From: Rutidosis leptorrhynchoides
Lineage: Eukaryota > Streptophyta > Magnoliopsida > Asterales > Asteraceae
Assembly: GCF_046630445.1 (NCBI RefSeq)
Contig: NC_092341.1
Span: 31,510,001-31,574,000 of the forward strand
Reading direction: 5' to 3'
Length of the DNA: 64,000 nucleotides
Under the pieces are notes generated by a model. The model was not told where the DNA came from and ran no database searches. It saw only the letters and a program-made list of their open reading frames with translations. Shown one piece after another: positions 1 through 11,825 of this stretch (position 1 is the first letter of the stretch; each line of letters opens with the position of its first letter). Position numbers and translations under genes: made by a program.

Positions 1-2090
1 ACCGTGTAATGGACCTGTTGTTGATGATCTGTACACGATGGTTTTGTACGGGGCATCACATTTGGTGGCCATATAAAGTACCTACACAAGGCAAATATAG
101 GTATTTTTTTTACTATAGTTGATGATTGTAGTAGAGCCACTTGGATTTACTTAGTTGTCAACAAAGGTGACTGTTTTGAAAGGTTTAAAGTGTTCTTAAA
201 GTTTGTGAGTACACAGTTTAATAAAACTGTTAAGATTGTCAGATCTGACAATGCTTTAGAATTCATAAGAGGACAACTTGGAAGTTATTTGTCAAAAGAA
301 GGGATTGTGCAGCAAACTTGTCCTAATAGGCCTCAACAAAATGGTAGGGTTGAAAGAAAGCATAGGCATATCTTAGATATTGCTAGGGCTATTAGATTTC
401 AGTCAAGTCTTCCATTACAATTTTGGGGTGATTGTGTGATGACAGCTGTTTACTTGATCAATAGAATAGCTTCATCTATTTTGAAAAACAAAATTCCCTA
501 TGAAATACTTCTCAATAAAGTTCTAACTTATAATCATTTGAGAGTATTTGGTTGTCTAGCAATTGCAAGTAATCCTTCAAGAAACATTGACAAATTTAGT
601 GAAAGAGGTGTTCCTTGTGTATTTCTTGGATATCCAGCACATCAAAAAGGATATAAATTGTACAACTTGTTAACTAAAAGTACATTTATATCCAGAGATG
701 TACTTTTTTATGAACATATCTTTCCTTTCTCAAAGTCCACGCAAGGTCAAATACTACATCCTCTGTATATTGATGGGTTACCTGCTCCTGAAAGACATGT
801 CAATAGTTATGATGATATTCACATCACTGCTCAAGATCAAACTACTACTTCTACTCACACTGTTGTTGATGAACCTTCCACAAGTCAAAGTCAACCAACT
901 TTAAGAAGGTCAACAAGACAGTCAAATTCTCCAGTTTGGCACAAAGATTATATTGTGCAGCAAGGTAATGATGTTCTCAGTCATGTTCCTATGGCTAATC
1001 AAGTTACCTCTTCTTGTCTAGAAGCTACATTTGAAACATACATGACTGCCTTAATGGCAAATTCAACTCCTAGATCATTTAAAGAGGCTATCCTTGATAA
1101 AGAATGGTGTAGTGATATGAATAATGAGATTCAAGCATTAGAATCTAATGATACATGGGATATCACTTATTTGCCTAAAGACAAGAAAGCTATACCTTGT
1201 CACTAGATCTATAAAACCAAGTTGAAGGCAGATGGTTCCATTGATAGAAAGAATGCCAGGTTGGTTGTTGATGGTAACAGACAAAGAGAAGGAGTTGACT
1301 ATAATGAAACTTTTGCTCCTGTTACTAAAATGGTTATAGTAAGATCTTTGTTAGCTGTTGCTGCAAAATTCAACTGGAACATTTCTCAAATGGATGTTTC
1401 AAATGCTTTTCTCCATGGTGATCTCTTAGAAGAAGTTTATATGAGAATGCCTTTGGGGTATGCAGGAAAAGGGGAGTTGGTTCAAAATATTTCTCCCATC
1501 AAGTCTAAAGTGTGCAAGTTAAAAAAATCATTGTATGGATTAAAACAATCACCAAGGCAATGGTTTGCAAAGCTCACTTCTGCTCTTTTATCTTTTGGGT
1601 ATTCACAATCTAAGGCTGACTATTGCTTGTTCACTAAAAGAGATAAGTTTTAGTTTACTGCTATTCTTATCTATGTGGATGATTTGTTGATAACAGGAAA
1701 TAGTAATATCCATATAGAACAGTTGAAAGAACAGCTAAAGACTCAGTTTCACATGAAAGATTTGAGAAATGTGAGCTATTTTTTAGGACTGGAGGTGTCA
1801 AGATCTAATGAAGGCATATTTGTTTCACAAAAGAAATACACTATGGATTTGTTAAAAGAGTATGGTGTACTCAATTGCAGACCATACAAACTGCCTTTAG
1901 AACCTAATTCAAAGCTACAAGCTGATGTTGGCTCTCCTTCACAAGATCCAGAAATTTATAGAAGACTTATTGGTAAGCTTATATATTTGACTATCACCAG
2001 GCCAGATATTTGTTATAGTGTTCAAGTTCTTAGTCAGTTTATGCAGAGTCCTACAAGTGTTCATTTCCAAGCTGCCAAACACTTGTTGAG
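1..2090 (+). pseudogene. Ty1/Copia pol fragment (integrase to reverse transcriptase), decayed
   Basis: This is the middle part of a Copia polyprotein. Integrase core signatures are visible: a VDDCSRATW segment near 118, RSDNALEF near 241 (second catalytic Asp) and PQQNGRVERKH near 330 (catalytic Glu). The reverse transcriptase follows, with the NETFAPV region near 1306, [13 protein letters not shown] near 1388 and the YVDD active site at 1672-1683. Four lesions are visible: an extra T in the T run at 104-111 shifts the frame, TAG stops at 1204-1206 and 1651-1653 lie in the same frame, and homology stops abruptly after 2090 in the RT tail (AAKHLL). No gag, protease, RNase H or LTRs are in the window. 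It is a dead relic, cut on the right where segment X starts with TG, which suggests that X inserted into it. Confidence 0.93.
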
Positions 2091-3253
2091 TGATCAAACA
2101 TATTTCCGCCTAGGATAGAAACACGCTTGAGTGCAATAGAGGAGGGTTTTATTAGTTCATCAGCGTTAACCTCTATTCCGGTTACCGTGATAACCCTAGC
2201 CGAGATGATGATCTTGGGAGGGTGGCTAAGGGCTGATCGCCGACCGATGGAAGGCGCTCCGATTGGCGGCGAAGGGAAAAACCCTACCAAGAGTGGTAGG
2301 TAAAAACCCTAGAGAAGAATGTGTATTGATAGAATACCCTAATTGATTGGTGACCCCTCTATTTATAAGAGGGAATTAGGGTTTAGGAGGGAGACTTGAC
2401 CGCAACCCATGGACCAAGCCCAATTACTCGGCCCGATGGGCTCCGCACATCATCAAGTCCCCCAAGTTCGGTGTGACATATTAATGTCATATTGAAGTTA
2501 CAAATATGCCACCGCAAATAACTCATCACATAACCCGCACCGACTATGAAGTCCAATGCATAACGAATCCACAGTAATGTGATGTCGGGATGTAATAATT
2601 TCGCATGCCATGCAGTCATGAGGTGAGCGGGGATCCGTAGGGTGGAACCCTACACAGTACGGCCTACACATCATAACTATGCGCGACACAGCCCCGCGCA
2701 TTGCAATCATGCGTGATACGACCAAATGTGACGCATGCATGTTAACCACTCGCGATGCATCCTTGCGTTTAACGCAATGCAGTGATGCGAGCATGCTAAC
2801 TTCCACTACCATCCACAATGCACAAAGTAGCGATGTAGCAAAAACAAAACTGAAGGGATACTGATAGTATACCATCACTCCCCCCAGTTCGGTATGAAAT
2901 GTGAAAACATGTCATGGTGAACTATAAATAAGACCACGTTAAAGTGACATCATGTATCAAGTAGCTGATCAGAACTCGTAGTTGTATACAAGGCATCTCA
3001 AACTCGCCGAGTCCGATCTCCGAGTCATAATGAGGCATCCCTACCACATATTTGTGAGGGGTATCAAGTAACCATGCACTTACACAGCGTAATCATGGAC
3101 TTTTATGCATGTGTATGCATGTGATTGTAATTGCATATCATCGCGAATTAAGACAATTCACACAATGTGCGCATAAGTTGACCAAAACTTATGCACAACT
3201 TCGGGTGCTGCGTAAAATAAACCAATATTTTGACAAAAAGCCCGTGTGCGAGT
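2091..3253 (-). other. Segment X, part 1: LTR-like promoter region, minus orientation
   Basis: This non-coding, moderately GC-rich segment abuts the broken Copia pol and begins TGATCAAACA. Read on the minus strand it has a TATA box (2360-2367), about 270 bases of leader and an end in TGATCA. This is the layout of an LTR U3-R-U5 ending in CA. It continues at 28422 after element A1 and at 44239 after element B2. I could not find its far end or a matching TTGAG duplication, so a solo LTR is a hypothesis. A promoter region of another repeat type is possible. No credible protein is seen in it. Confidence 0.4.
2345..2385 (-). promoter_or_regulatory. Probable TATA promoter of segment X
   Basis: On the minus strand TATAAATA lies at 2367-2360, inside a small hairpin whose arms are CCCTCT and AGAGGG. 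It is followed by a leader with repeated CCCTAA and TAGGG motifs. The arrangement resembles a plant Pol II core promoter, such as the U3/R boundary of an LTR. Confidence 0.45.
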
Positions 3254-3658
3254 TGTGATGACCCGGGAATTTCCGACCAAATTTAAACTTAATCTTTATA
3301 TGTTTCCGACACGATAAGCAAAGTCTGTAATGTTGAGTCTCAAACTTTTTAAACTGTTTTAAAATATTCATTTAACCCTTGAAAACTATTCACGAACAAT
3401 TATGTGTAATAAATATGTAAATATAAATATGTATGTATATATATAATGATTTGACTTAATAAAATACAAATTTATCATTTGAATTAAATAGATAAATAAT
3501 TTACAAAATAATCAAATTGTTATTAGAATGAGTCTATCCAAACATGATTCCTGTATACAATAAATATTGTAATGTATATAAATTATATAAATATTAAATA
3601 AGTTATAAGCATTACATAATTTATAATGTGTAATATATGTATTAAATTTAATTACAAG

Positions 3659-3762
<104 letters not shown>

Positions 3763-4901
3763 GTTGATAAGCATAAGTTGTTATATCAATATTATTAAAA
3801 TTGCTTTCATTATTATTAATATTAATGTTAAAAATAATACTAATATATGTATGTTATATAAAAAAAATAATAATAATAAATAAATAAATAATAAAAGTTG
3901 AAACATACAAACTTATCTACAAATTTAAAATATTACATTATTATTAAAAGTATAATTATTATGATAGTTATTATTAATATTAACTGTATTATATTTTTTT
4001 ACTATTAATATATTATCAATATTACAATTATTATTAACTTTTTATTTATATTAATATTATTATTATTAATAATTATTAATTATTATTTATAATATTTTAG
4101 GCACTGCCAAATATATATAACGCATATCAGATACCTAAAGATTTGTCATTTTCACTTTTATCTTTTCTTTTATTCTCGTGAACAAGGGTGGACTTTTCTT
4201 CACAGCTAAACAACAAATCACTCAATTATTTATGTTATGTGATCCTTCAATCAGTGTTAAGTATTATCTGTTATAATTATTCAAGTTGGTAGATTAAAAG
4301 AATTCAATTGAATAAACAGAAAGATCTCGTCCCTTCTATTCTTCAACTCATAACTTCATAAATCGATTTCTAACCTTTTTCAAAAATGTAAAAGTGTAGT
4401 TCTATTAGGAATTACTCATTGAAACTATCTGGAAAGTTTCAATTGCTAACTCTTAAAATCAAGCACGAATTTTGGAGTCAAAGTTATCTTGAAAAAGTCA
4501 ACAGTCGAGTTCTTCAGCAAAATTCGAGTTCAATTCGAAATATTAGATCAAATTGAGGGTACATTTAGTTTATACGTTTGATTTAAAACCACTTTCATGT
4601 AGAAACTTTAATCTGAAACGTTCTTAAAATAAAGATTGGAGATTGAATTTTTTTTTTCTCAGCGACACATACAGCAGGTCTTTTTTTGTATTTTTTTTAT
4701 TTCGCTTCCTAATAATACAATCATTAAATTATTGATGATTCTAATTATTTTGAAGAACCTAAAAACCATTTTGTAAATTGTGGTTTTGATGGATAATTGT
4801 TCCTGGTCGATTTCAAAGTGGGAGATGAAGAAGAAAGGGGAGAAACAGAATGAAGGTGTTAAATATAATTAGGAACGGTTATAAATCAGAAAAACAAATT
4901 T

Positions 4902-4975
4902 GGTCGATTGGTTAAGGGTGTTAGTGATGGGCGAGAGGTCTCGGGTTCAAACCCGTCTTGGTGCAGTTTCTTTTT
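4902..4975 (+). other. tRNA-like Pol III promoter motif inside the A1 5' LTR
   Basis: An A-box-like TGGTTAAGGGTG (4909-4920) is followed 24 bases later by a B-box-like GGTTCAAACCC (4944-4954) and a T5 tract at 4971-4975, a possible Pol III terminator. The T arm appears to lack one base and I cannot build a convincing acceptor stem. This is therefore a decayed tRNA or a tRNA-derived SINE head and not a working tRNA gene. The same motif is in the 3' LTR. Confidence 0.5.
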
Positions 4976-6832
4976 AGGAGGCTTAGAAGGTAGTTCTTAT
5001 TATTTTTTATTTTTTTGTATCAACTATTTATCATTTTAAGTATTATTATCATCATTGAGATAATTGTTATCATTAATATTATTATTATTATTATTACTAA
5101 TGTTATAAACATTAGTATTATTATTAGTAGGATTGCTATTATTGTTATTATTATTATTAACTAGTATTATTGTTAAATGTAATTGTGATTATCATTACTT
5201 CAATGTTATCAATAACTTAGTTATTATTAATAGAAGGTATTATCATTATTATGATTATTATTATTAGTGTTACTATGAAATATAACACAAAATATCATTA
5301 TTTTCATTAATAGTAGTATTATATCATCTTATAAGTATTAGTATTATTATTATTAGGTGTTATAAATATATTGATTACTATAATTATTATTATTATTATT
5401 ATTAAACAAAAGTATAGTTATTAACAATATCATTATTATAATTAATAATATCATTTTAATAAAGTTATTATTAATGTTATTAGTAAATTATTAATATCAA
5501 AACTATCAATTTTTTTTTAAACAAATAAATATTTTGTACTTAAAATACACTTACTACATATACTAAAATTATATTAAAATACCATATAATTACATATATC
5601 AACTTTATTAATATTAGTTACATAAATACATACAAATAACAAAACTATCGATTTTTTTTAAGTATAACATTTAAACATTCACGTATATAAATATGGATAT
5701 ATTAATATACTATATGAATATTAATCATTTTAAATATATACACAAATTAATTATATGAAATAAAGAGATAATAAATAAATTTGTTCGGTTATGATTATAT
5801 GTATTAATAAATATACAAATGATATAGGTTCGTGAATCCGAGGCCAACCCCACAATGGCAATATAGTCATACGTATTTTTACTACAAAATACATTTGGTG
5901 AGTTTCATTTAATCCCTTTTTACTCTTTACATTTTTGGGCTGAGAATACATGCAAATGCTTTATTAACTGTTTTACAATATTTATATGCGTGAGTTTCAT
6001 TAATTCCTTTTTAAATGCTTTTGCAATATATATTTTTGGGACTGAGAATACATGCGCTGCTTTTATAACTGTTTTTACGAAATAGACACAAGTAATCGAA
6101 ACTACATTATATGGTTGGATTATCAAATCGAATATCACCCTATATAGTCTAGTAATCTAAGAGTTAGGGAACAGAAACCCTAATTGACGCGAACTCTAAA
6201 GATAGATCTATCGGGCCCAACAAGCCCCATCCAAAGTACCGGATGCTTTAGTACTTCGAAATTTATATCATGTCCGAAGGAGGATCCCGGAATGATGGGG
6301 ATATTCTTATATACATATTGTGAATGTCGGTTACCAGGTGTTCAATCCATATGAATGAATTTTTTGTCTCTATGCACGGGACGTATATTTATGAGAAATG
6401 GAAATATGAAATCTTGTGGTCTATTAAAATTATGAAATGATTATTTATGTTAAACTAATGAACTCACCAACCTTTTGGTTGACACTTTAAAGCATGTTTA
6501 TTCTCAGGTACGAAAGAAATCTTTCGCTGTGCAATTACTCATTTTAAAGATATTACTTGGAGTCATTCATGACATATTTCAAAAAACGTTGCATTCGTGT
6601 CGTTGAGTTCATCAAGATTATTATTAAGTCAATTATATTTGGATACATTATGAAATGCTATACATGCCTGTCAACTGTCGATGTAATGAAAGATTATCTT
6701 TTCAAAAACGAATGCAATGTTTGTAAAATGTATCATATAGAGGTCAAGTACCTCGCGATGTAATCAACTGTTGTGAATCGTTTATAATCGATATGGACTT
6801 CGTCCGGATGGATTAGGACGGGGCGTTTCAGT

Positions 6833-6844
6833 TGGTATCAGAGC
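6833..6844 (+). promoter_or_regulatory. A1 primer binding site (tRNA-iMet)
   Basis: TGGTATCAGAGC lies two bases after the 5' LTR. It is the exact complement of the 3' end of plant initiator tRNA-Met and is the usual primer site of chromovirus-type Gypsy elements. Confidence 0.92.
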
Positions 6845-7262
6845 GGTGGTCTTAGCGAACCAGGTTTTGCATTAGTGTGTCTAACTGATAGTCGTTAGGA
6901 TGCATTAGAGAATCTGGACTTCGACCGTGTCTGCATGTCAAAAGTTTTGCTTGTCATTTTTGTCGAAAATCATCTGTTTATCATCCTTAAGAATTTACCT
7001 GCTTATCATTCTTAGTCTAGACACATCTTGCTGCAATGATTGCATGAATAGTGTATAGACAAAATTCGTATCTTAGCATATCTGCTAATTCATATCTTAG
7101 CATATATGTTATTGTTATCTTTGCCTGACAACTTCCGTAGATTCCTTCGTAACTTATGGGATTTTAGTATTATATATGCATATGTAAATTATGTATTGCA
7201 GGGTACTAATCTACATCCTATAATCTATTTCTTATCGAAAATCCTTCATCTGATAGTACGAG

Positions 7263-7796
7263 ATGAATCCTGTAACCAGTTCGAGTCCCTCAGATTCCGA
7301 TAGCTATTCCGATAGTTATTCCGACAGCTATTCCGACATAGACGTTCACCTAAGCTCCGAAAATAGCGTCATCGGCATGAATCAACCAATTAGCCATTAT
7401 CAATTCATCTGATGGGTTCATAGTCGACTTAATTAATAGAAACGCGCAGAAGGCAATCCCTTCCACCAACCGAATTCACCTCTTGACAATGAACCTGAAG
7501 CGTTTACCGGCGAACCTGTTTGAGACACCATTTTCAGTCTTATTTCCAGAGTAACTCGACAAGATTATATTCTATCCACAATTCTGAACCCTATTCATCT
7601 GCTTGTTTCGACCGACAATCATCTTGGAATAATAGGAGAAGTCAACGAACTTCGCGCTCGAATAATCAATCTGGAGAATATGGTAAAAAATGTACCAGCT
7701 TCAGCAACATCATCGGCACCAACAGTACCATCAGTAATAGCACCAGTACCATCAACAATCCATGCCTCAACATCTCATTATGTACCTCGAGTATAA
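7263..7796 (+). pseudogene. Degenerate gag N-terminal remnant of A1
   Basis: From the ATG at 7263 a frame reads MNPVTSSSPSDSDSYSDSYS, an acidic Ser/Asp/Tyr repeat, to a TGA at 7410. The same frame goes on past further stops (TAA-TAG near 7430, TGA at 7521) with gag-like blocks: PLDNEPEAFTGEPV near 7479, TRQDYILSTILNPIHL near 7545 and a short coiled-coil-like GEVNELRARIINLE near 7630. It then becomes Ala/Pro/Ser-rich and ends at TAA 7794. This order (acidic start, 'EPEAFTGEP', hydrophobic block, coiled coil, Pro-rich) resembles gag of plant Gypsy elements as I know them. No capsid or zinc-knuckle region survives. Family assignment rests on recall and is moderate. Confidence 0.6.
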
Positions 7797-8032
7797 TCAT
7801 CGTTCTACGTATCGTTCTACATCGATTATCTTCTTTCTTCATGACGATTAAGTAATCTCTAAATGTTTTAGAGATTATGTATTCTAGTTCTAATGGTAAA
7901 CCAGACGAGTTTAATATCACATTGACTCATTAAATCCATAATTACGTCTGAAAAAAATATATATGTATATATGTTTTCATAAAGATTGTAATTAAAATTT
8001 TTATTGTACAAACTGTTAATGGTGAAAATATT

Positions 8033-8046
8033 TTAACGGGTAGGTA
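8033..8046 (+). promoter_or_regulatory. Internal copy of the polypurine-tract-adjacent motif in A1
   Basis: TTAACGGGTAGGTA here repeats the bases just before the 3' LTR (11560-11573), but lies some 3.5 kb upstream. It marks the end of the gag remnant and the start of the region shared with element D. It may be a second plus-strand priming site or a scar of recombination. Confidence 0.5.
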
Positions 8047-10713
8047 ATAGCCGAGGAATATTTAGATTTCACATTAATAAGTTACACTGTACATTCTTCG
8101 AATCTGATTCAACAGTCATTTACTATCCTATTTACATCTACCGATATACGAATCCGTTCACCACAGAATAACCATTTTCATTCAAATTCAATTTCATATT
8201 TAGATTTTAACTTACCAGAATCCAACAAGTGGCATAATGAAGAAATAATAAACACAATAAAAATTGATTAGAAATAGACTAATTAACAACATGAAATTCT
8301 ATTAAGAATCCACGCTAACAAAATCCTAGCTAACTGTTCCTAGCTAACTGTTAATTCCTTATTACCATTTAATTTATTTATCGCAGTTTAATTATCGCAA
8401 TTTATATTCTCGCAATTTTATTTATCGTCATTTAATTTCTATTATTTACTTTACGCACTTTAGTTATTGTCATTTAATTTCTGTATTTATTTTTCGCACC
8501 TTAAATATCGGGACACGTATACAAGGTTTTGACATATCATATCGACGCATCTATATATATTATTTGGAATCACCATAGACACTCTATATGCAGTAATGAT
8601 CGAGTTCTCTATACAGGGTTGAGGTTGATTCTGCAATAATATATATAGTTTGAGTTGTGATCGAGTCTGAGACGTATACGGGTCACGACACGTATTAATT
8701 AATTCGAATATTATATATTAAACTATATATATGAATTATTGGACTGTCAACTGTGGACTATCGACTGTGGACTAATAACATTAAATAATTAAAATGAATT
8801 AAAATATTGATTATAATATATGAAACTAAACAATTCTTTAAGTTTGCCACTTGATTTCGTCTTAAACCTCATTTGTATCTTCACGATTACATTCTACGTT
8901 CAAACCTTTCATGATTCTTGAAAACACCTCAATCGAGAGGATGAACCAACCGCACTTCACCTACGAAAGGAAAGATTTATGCATATAGTTATGCACCTAA
9001 GAAACTCTCGACAACTGAGTAAAATTTTAACACGTAGCCGCGTTAGATCCTTTGGCATTTATTAGCAAAAATAATTTTGCGACCCCTTTTCAACGTAGCC
9101 AATTTTGTCACAGCTCCAGCAAGTCAACTTCGACTTTTAATTCAGAGAAACCTTACTATAATCCTGAAATAAATACGATTAACCTTTTGATACCGGAGAA
9201 TTCTTTTATATTCCACCATATTACCAGCAGACGTACCAACAACCTCGTTGCTTCTTGGCTTAGATCTCTCTGACAAATCATTATATTTATTCATTGAAAC
9301 TCTATCATATACTCATCCGCATCTAGTAACGAGAACTGCCATACCAATTATTGGGAATCAGCAATCAATACTTTGAAAACTCACATCATATCTACATCAA
9401 CAGTTATATGTATGACATTTATCTCTTAGAATTATGATCTCTCATTCTGAAATTCTGAAAAGAACTCTGTCACAAATCAATACTATGAATGTTGAAAAAG
9501 TTGAATGAAGCAGCAGAAACCATAGACAACCGTAAACGACCTTAATCATTGGAAGTTTAATGATAAAGAATAATATGTTGGAAAAGCTCAGAAACGTTGG
9601 AACTGGAAAACGGATAGAGATAACCATGAAGGAGACTAAGGACAAATACAAGGACCATACCCTATATTCAAAGAATCCAGATAATTCTGGATCCGTTGAA
9701 ATCTTTAGAGAATATCTTGCTCCGAAGTCATCTTAAAATCTTGCGGAAAATTTTCCTCCATCAACCATCGAACTTAGAAATTCCAAAATATCATCATCAA
9801 TATCTTCGATATTTCTGAGGATATTTTCATAAATATTCTCGTTCAAAATTATATACCTCTTCGTGCTTCCTGTGTATCATTATATTGGAAACATTCAATA
9901 GAAAATTTAGTACTGAAAAGTAGATTATGTGAAACTATGAAGAAAGTCGTGGACAAATCACAAAGAATAAGTCTGACTTCAAAGAATTCAAATGATTCAA
10001 TGTCTGCTAAGGTCTTTAGTGAATATCTTGCTCATTACTCTAAACCCTTGCAGACAATAGTTTCTATCATCCTCTGATCTTAGATATTCCGAGATATTAT
10101 CGTATCTTTCATTATAAATATCCTTCATATTCTGAAGATATTTTTATAACTATTCTTATCTGAAATCATTAATCTCTTCGTACTATCAGTGTTACATCAT
10201 ATAGAAACTGTTAGTTTCTATATTCTGTAAACTTTCGAGCTTAACATATGAAAGCTATTGAAGTAATGTTGGGAACTGATGCATGAGTTAGTATAATATA
10301 ATGACATTTGATCAACGTGATTATATTACAGTAAGTCATGCTGAGTTCTAATGGGACATGATGGTTCACAGTAGATCATACTACCATCATGTGTCATGTT
10401 ACATAACTCTTTCATTCTAATTAACTTCTGAACATATCAAGAAAGTATATTCTTGATAGCTCTATTCTCAATGATTCTGGTAATTTGACGAATCAAATCG
10501 TGCTATTACGTTCTTTCTTGATTATAACATTAAATTCATTCGAAACTTCATACTTACAAATTCTAGGCCATTACTCGTTTTACTAGAGATCGAGAGGAGA
10601 TTAAAAAGACGAAGAGCTCCGAAACATAAAGGAAAATATAAAACTCGGCAACAACACTGAAATTACAATAATCAAAAATTAAAACATCACGACAATCAAA
10701 CTACTCGTCGTCG
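8047..10713. other. Non-coding internal region of A1, shared with element D
   Basis: About 2.7 kb of AT-rich sequence with no convincing protein. Many blocks match 54417-56040 in element D, for example around 8100 vs 54470, 9030 vs 54870 and 10280 vs 55730. The region therefore belongs to a family and is not unique DNA. Short open frames inside it differ between the two copies and look random. Confidence 0.7.
10281..10392. other. Two conserved inverted repeats in the A1 internal region
   Basis: The first hairpin has arms GCATGAGTTAGTATAATATA and, after about 20 bases, a TTATATTACAGTAAGTCATGC-like partner ending at 10341. The second has arms ACATGATGGT (10356-10365) and ACCATCATGT (10383-10392). 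Element D has the first well preserved (55728-55788) and the second in altered form. Confidence 0.6.
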
Positions 10714-11169
10714 TCAATTGTCATCTACAAAGTAGCATTCACCAGTCATTTCACCATCCGTAAGGTACTCTGGAGACATCGGTATCTCTCTTGATGCCTC
10801 AACTGCTGCTTTAGCTAATTCATCGAGGTAACGATAACCCAACGTCTCTTCATCTTCAAGAACCGCATACAAAGAAATGCGTTTACCGCGATCTTCAATG
10901 GTATCTTTTATAAAGTACCATTGATCATCGGTACACAGAAAACTTGCCCTACAATCCGCATCATAATCGTCTTTATAAAAGAACACAGACGTGAATTCAT
11001 ACGGAACTTTTTCCTTCAGAAAGGATAGAAAGTCTTGTAAACCAACATCACGAATGTCAATATCTTCAAACGAAATACTGTCGCCCCACTTATATTCCTT
11101 CATTTGATTATGGAAATCATCTCTGTAATGAACATCGAATGAAACAATCATTGGGGGAAGTGTTAACAT
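10714..11169 (-). CDS. Antisense accessory gene of A1: 151-aa protein, possibly a MULE-type PB1-like domain
   Basis: This intact 151-codon frame is opposite in sense to the retrotransposon and ends about 400 bases before the 3' LTR. The first ATG is at 11169; a second in-frame Met at codon 7 (MIVSFDVHY) is also possible. A TATA box lies 97-104 bases upstream. The protein is soluble-looking and acidic, with no signal or membrane segment. Residues 7-65 alternate as VSFDVHYRDDF, KEYKWGDSISFEDIDIRDVG and TSVFFYKDD. Residues 75-105 read LCTDDQWYFIKDTIEDRGKRISLYAVLED. This pattern recalls the N-terminal PB1-like region of plant Mutator-like transposase (MURA) proteins. That is a weak, by-eye resemblance, and a family of unknown function is the alternative. 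A captured host or transposon gene fragment is the likeliest origin. Confidence 0.72.
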   Translation of the reverse strand: MLTLPPMIVSFDVHYRDDFHNQMKEYKWGDSISFEDIDIRDVGLQDFLSFLKEKVPYEFTSVFFYKDDYDADCRASFLCTDDQWYFIKDTIEDRGKRISLYAVLEDEETLGYRYLDELAKAAVEASREIPMSPEYLTDGEMTGECYFVDDN

Positions 11170-11259
11170 TTTGCAGTTTGAGAGTGTTTGATTTTGATTT
11201 TGAGAAAGGTGGAAATATAAAAGAAATATATGTTTGAGTGTATAAAATGAAGTATATGG

Positions 11260-11280
11260 TTGGTGTTTTTATAGTGTAAA
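11260..11280 (-). promoter_or_regulatory. TATA box of the A1 antisense gene
   Basis: On the minus strand CTATAAAAACACC (TATAAAAA at 11273-11266) sits about 100 bases before the ATG. A pyrimidine/A-rich leader typical of plant 5' UTRs follows. Element D has TATAAATCC at the same relative place before a different ORF. Confidence 0.65.
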
Positions 11281-11537
11281 AGTGACCGTTGGGATAGCCG
11301 TTGGAAATTATATTTTTTTAATCTTATTTTACTAACGGCTAAAAAAAAAAAAATTTGGGCAAGTTTTTGGGCGACGGTAGACGATGCCCGTTGGGACCTC
11401 TCTCATGGTAGTTTCATTCGTGCTCTTCGAATAATCGAATTATTTTATCTGTATTATTCTGTAATGATGAAAACTCCATATATCAACAAATATTCGTCAT
11501 GAAAACATTTTTATTGTTAGTCATGACCACCTCACTC

Positions 11538-11573
11538 AAATTTCGGGACGAAATTTATTTAACGGGTAGGTAC
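11538..11573 (+). promoter_or_regulatory. A1 polypurine tract region with upstream palindrome
   Basis: The near-perfect palindrome AAATTTCGGGACGAAATTT (11538-11556) is followed by ATTTAACGGGTAGGTAC and then the 3' LTR TG. The same block precedes the 3' LTRs of B1, B2 and D. The purine-rich GGGTAGG part is the likely plus-strand primer. Confidence 0.75.
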
Positions 11574-11825
11574 TGTGATGACCCGGGAATTTCCGACCAA
11601 ATTTAAACTTAATCTTTATATGTTTCTGACACGATAAGCAAAGTCTGTAATGTTGAGTCTCAAAATTTTTAAACTGTTTTAAAATATTCATTTAACCCTT
11701 GAAAACTCCCGACGATTCACGAACAATTATGTGTAATAAATATGTAAATATAAATATGTATGTATATATATATAATGATTTGACTTAATAAAATTCAAAT
11801 TTATCATTTGAATTAAATAGATAAA
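11574..11825 (+). repeat. A1 3' LTR, first part
   Basis: This is the start of the 3' LTR (TGTGATGACCCGGGAA), matching 3254 onward. It is broken after the ATAAA at 11821-11825 by insertion of B1, and resumes at 25242. Confidence 0.93.

Noticed and set aside
2051..2290. 79-codon minus-strand frame at the X/Copia junction
   Set aside because: It spans the junction of two unrelated repeats and therefore cannot be an old gene; it may only be leader sequence of X.
6557..6763. 68-codon frame at the end of both A1 LTRs
   Set aside because: Kept only by LTR identity; no start context or protein similarity.
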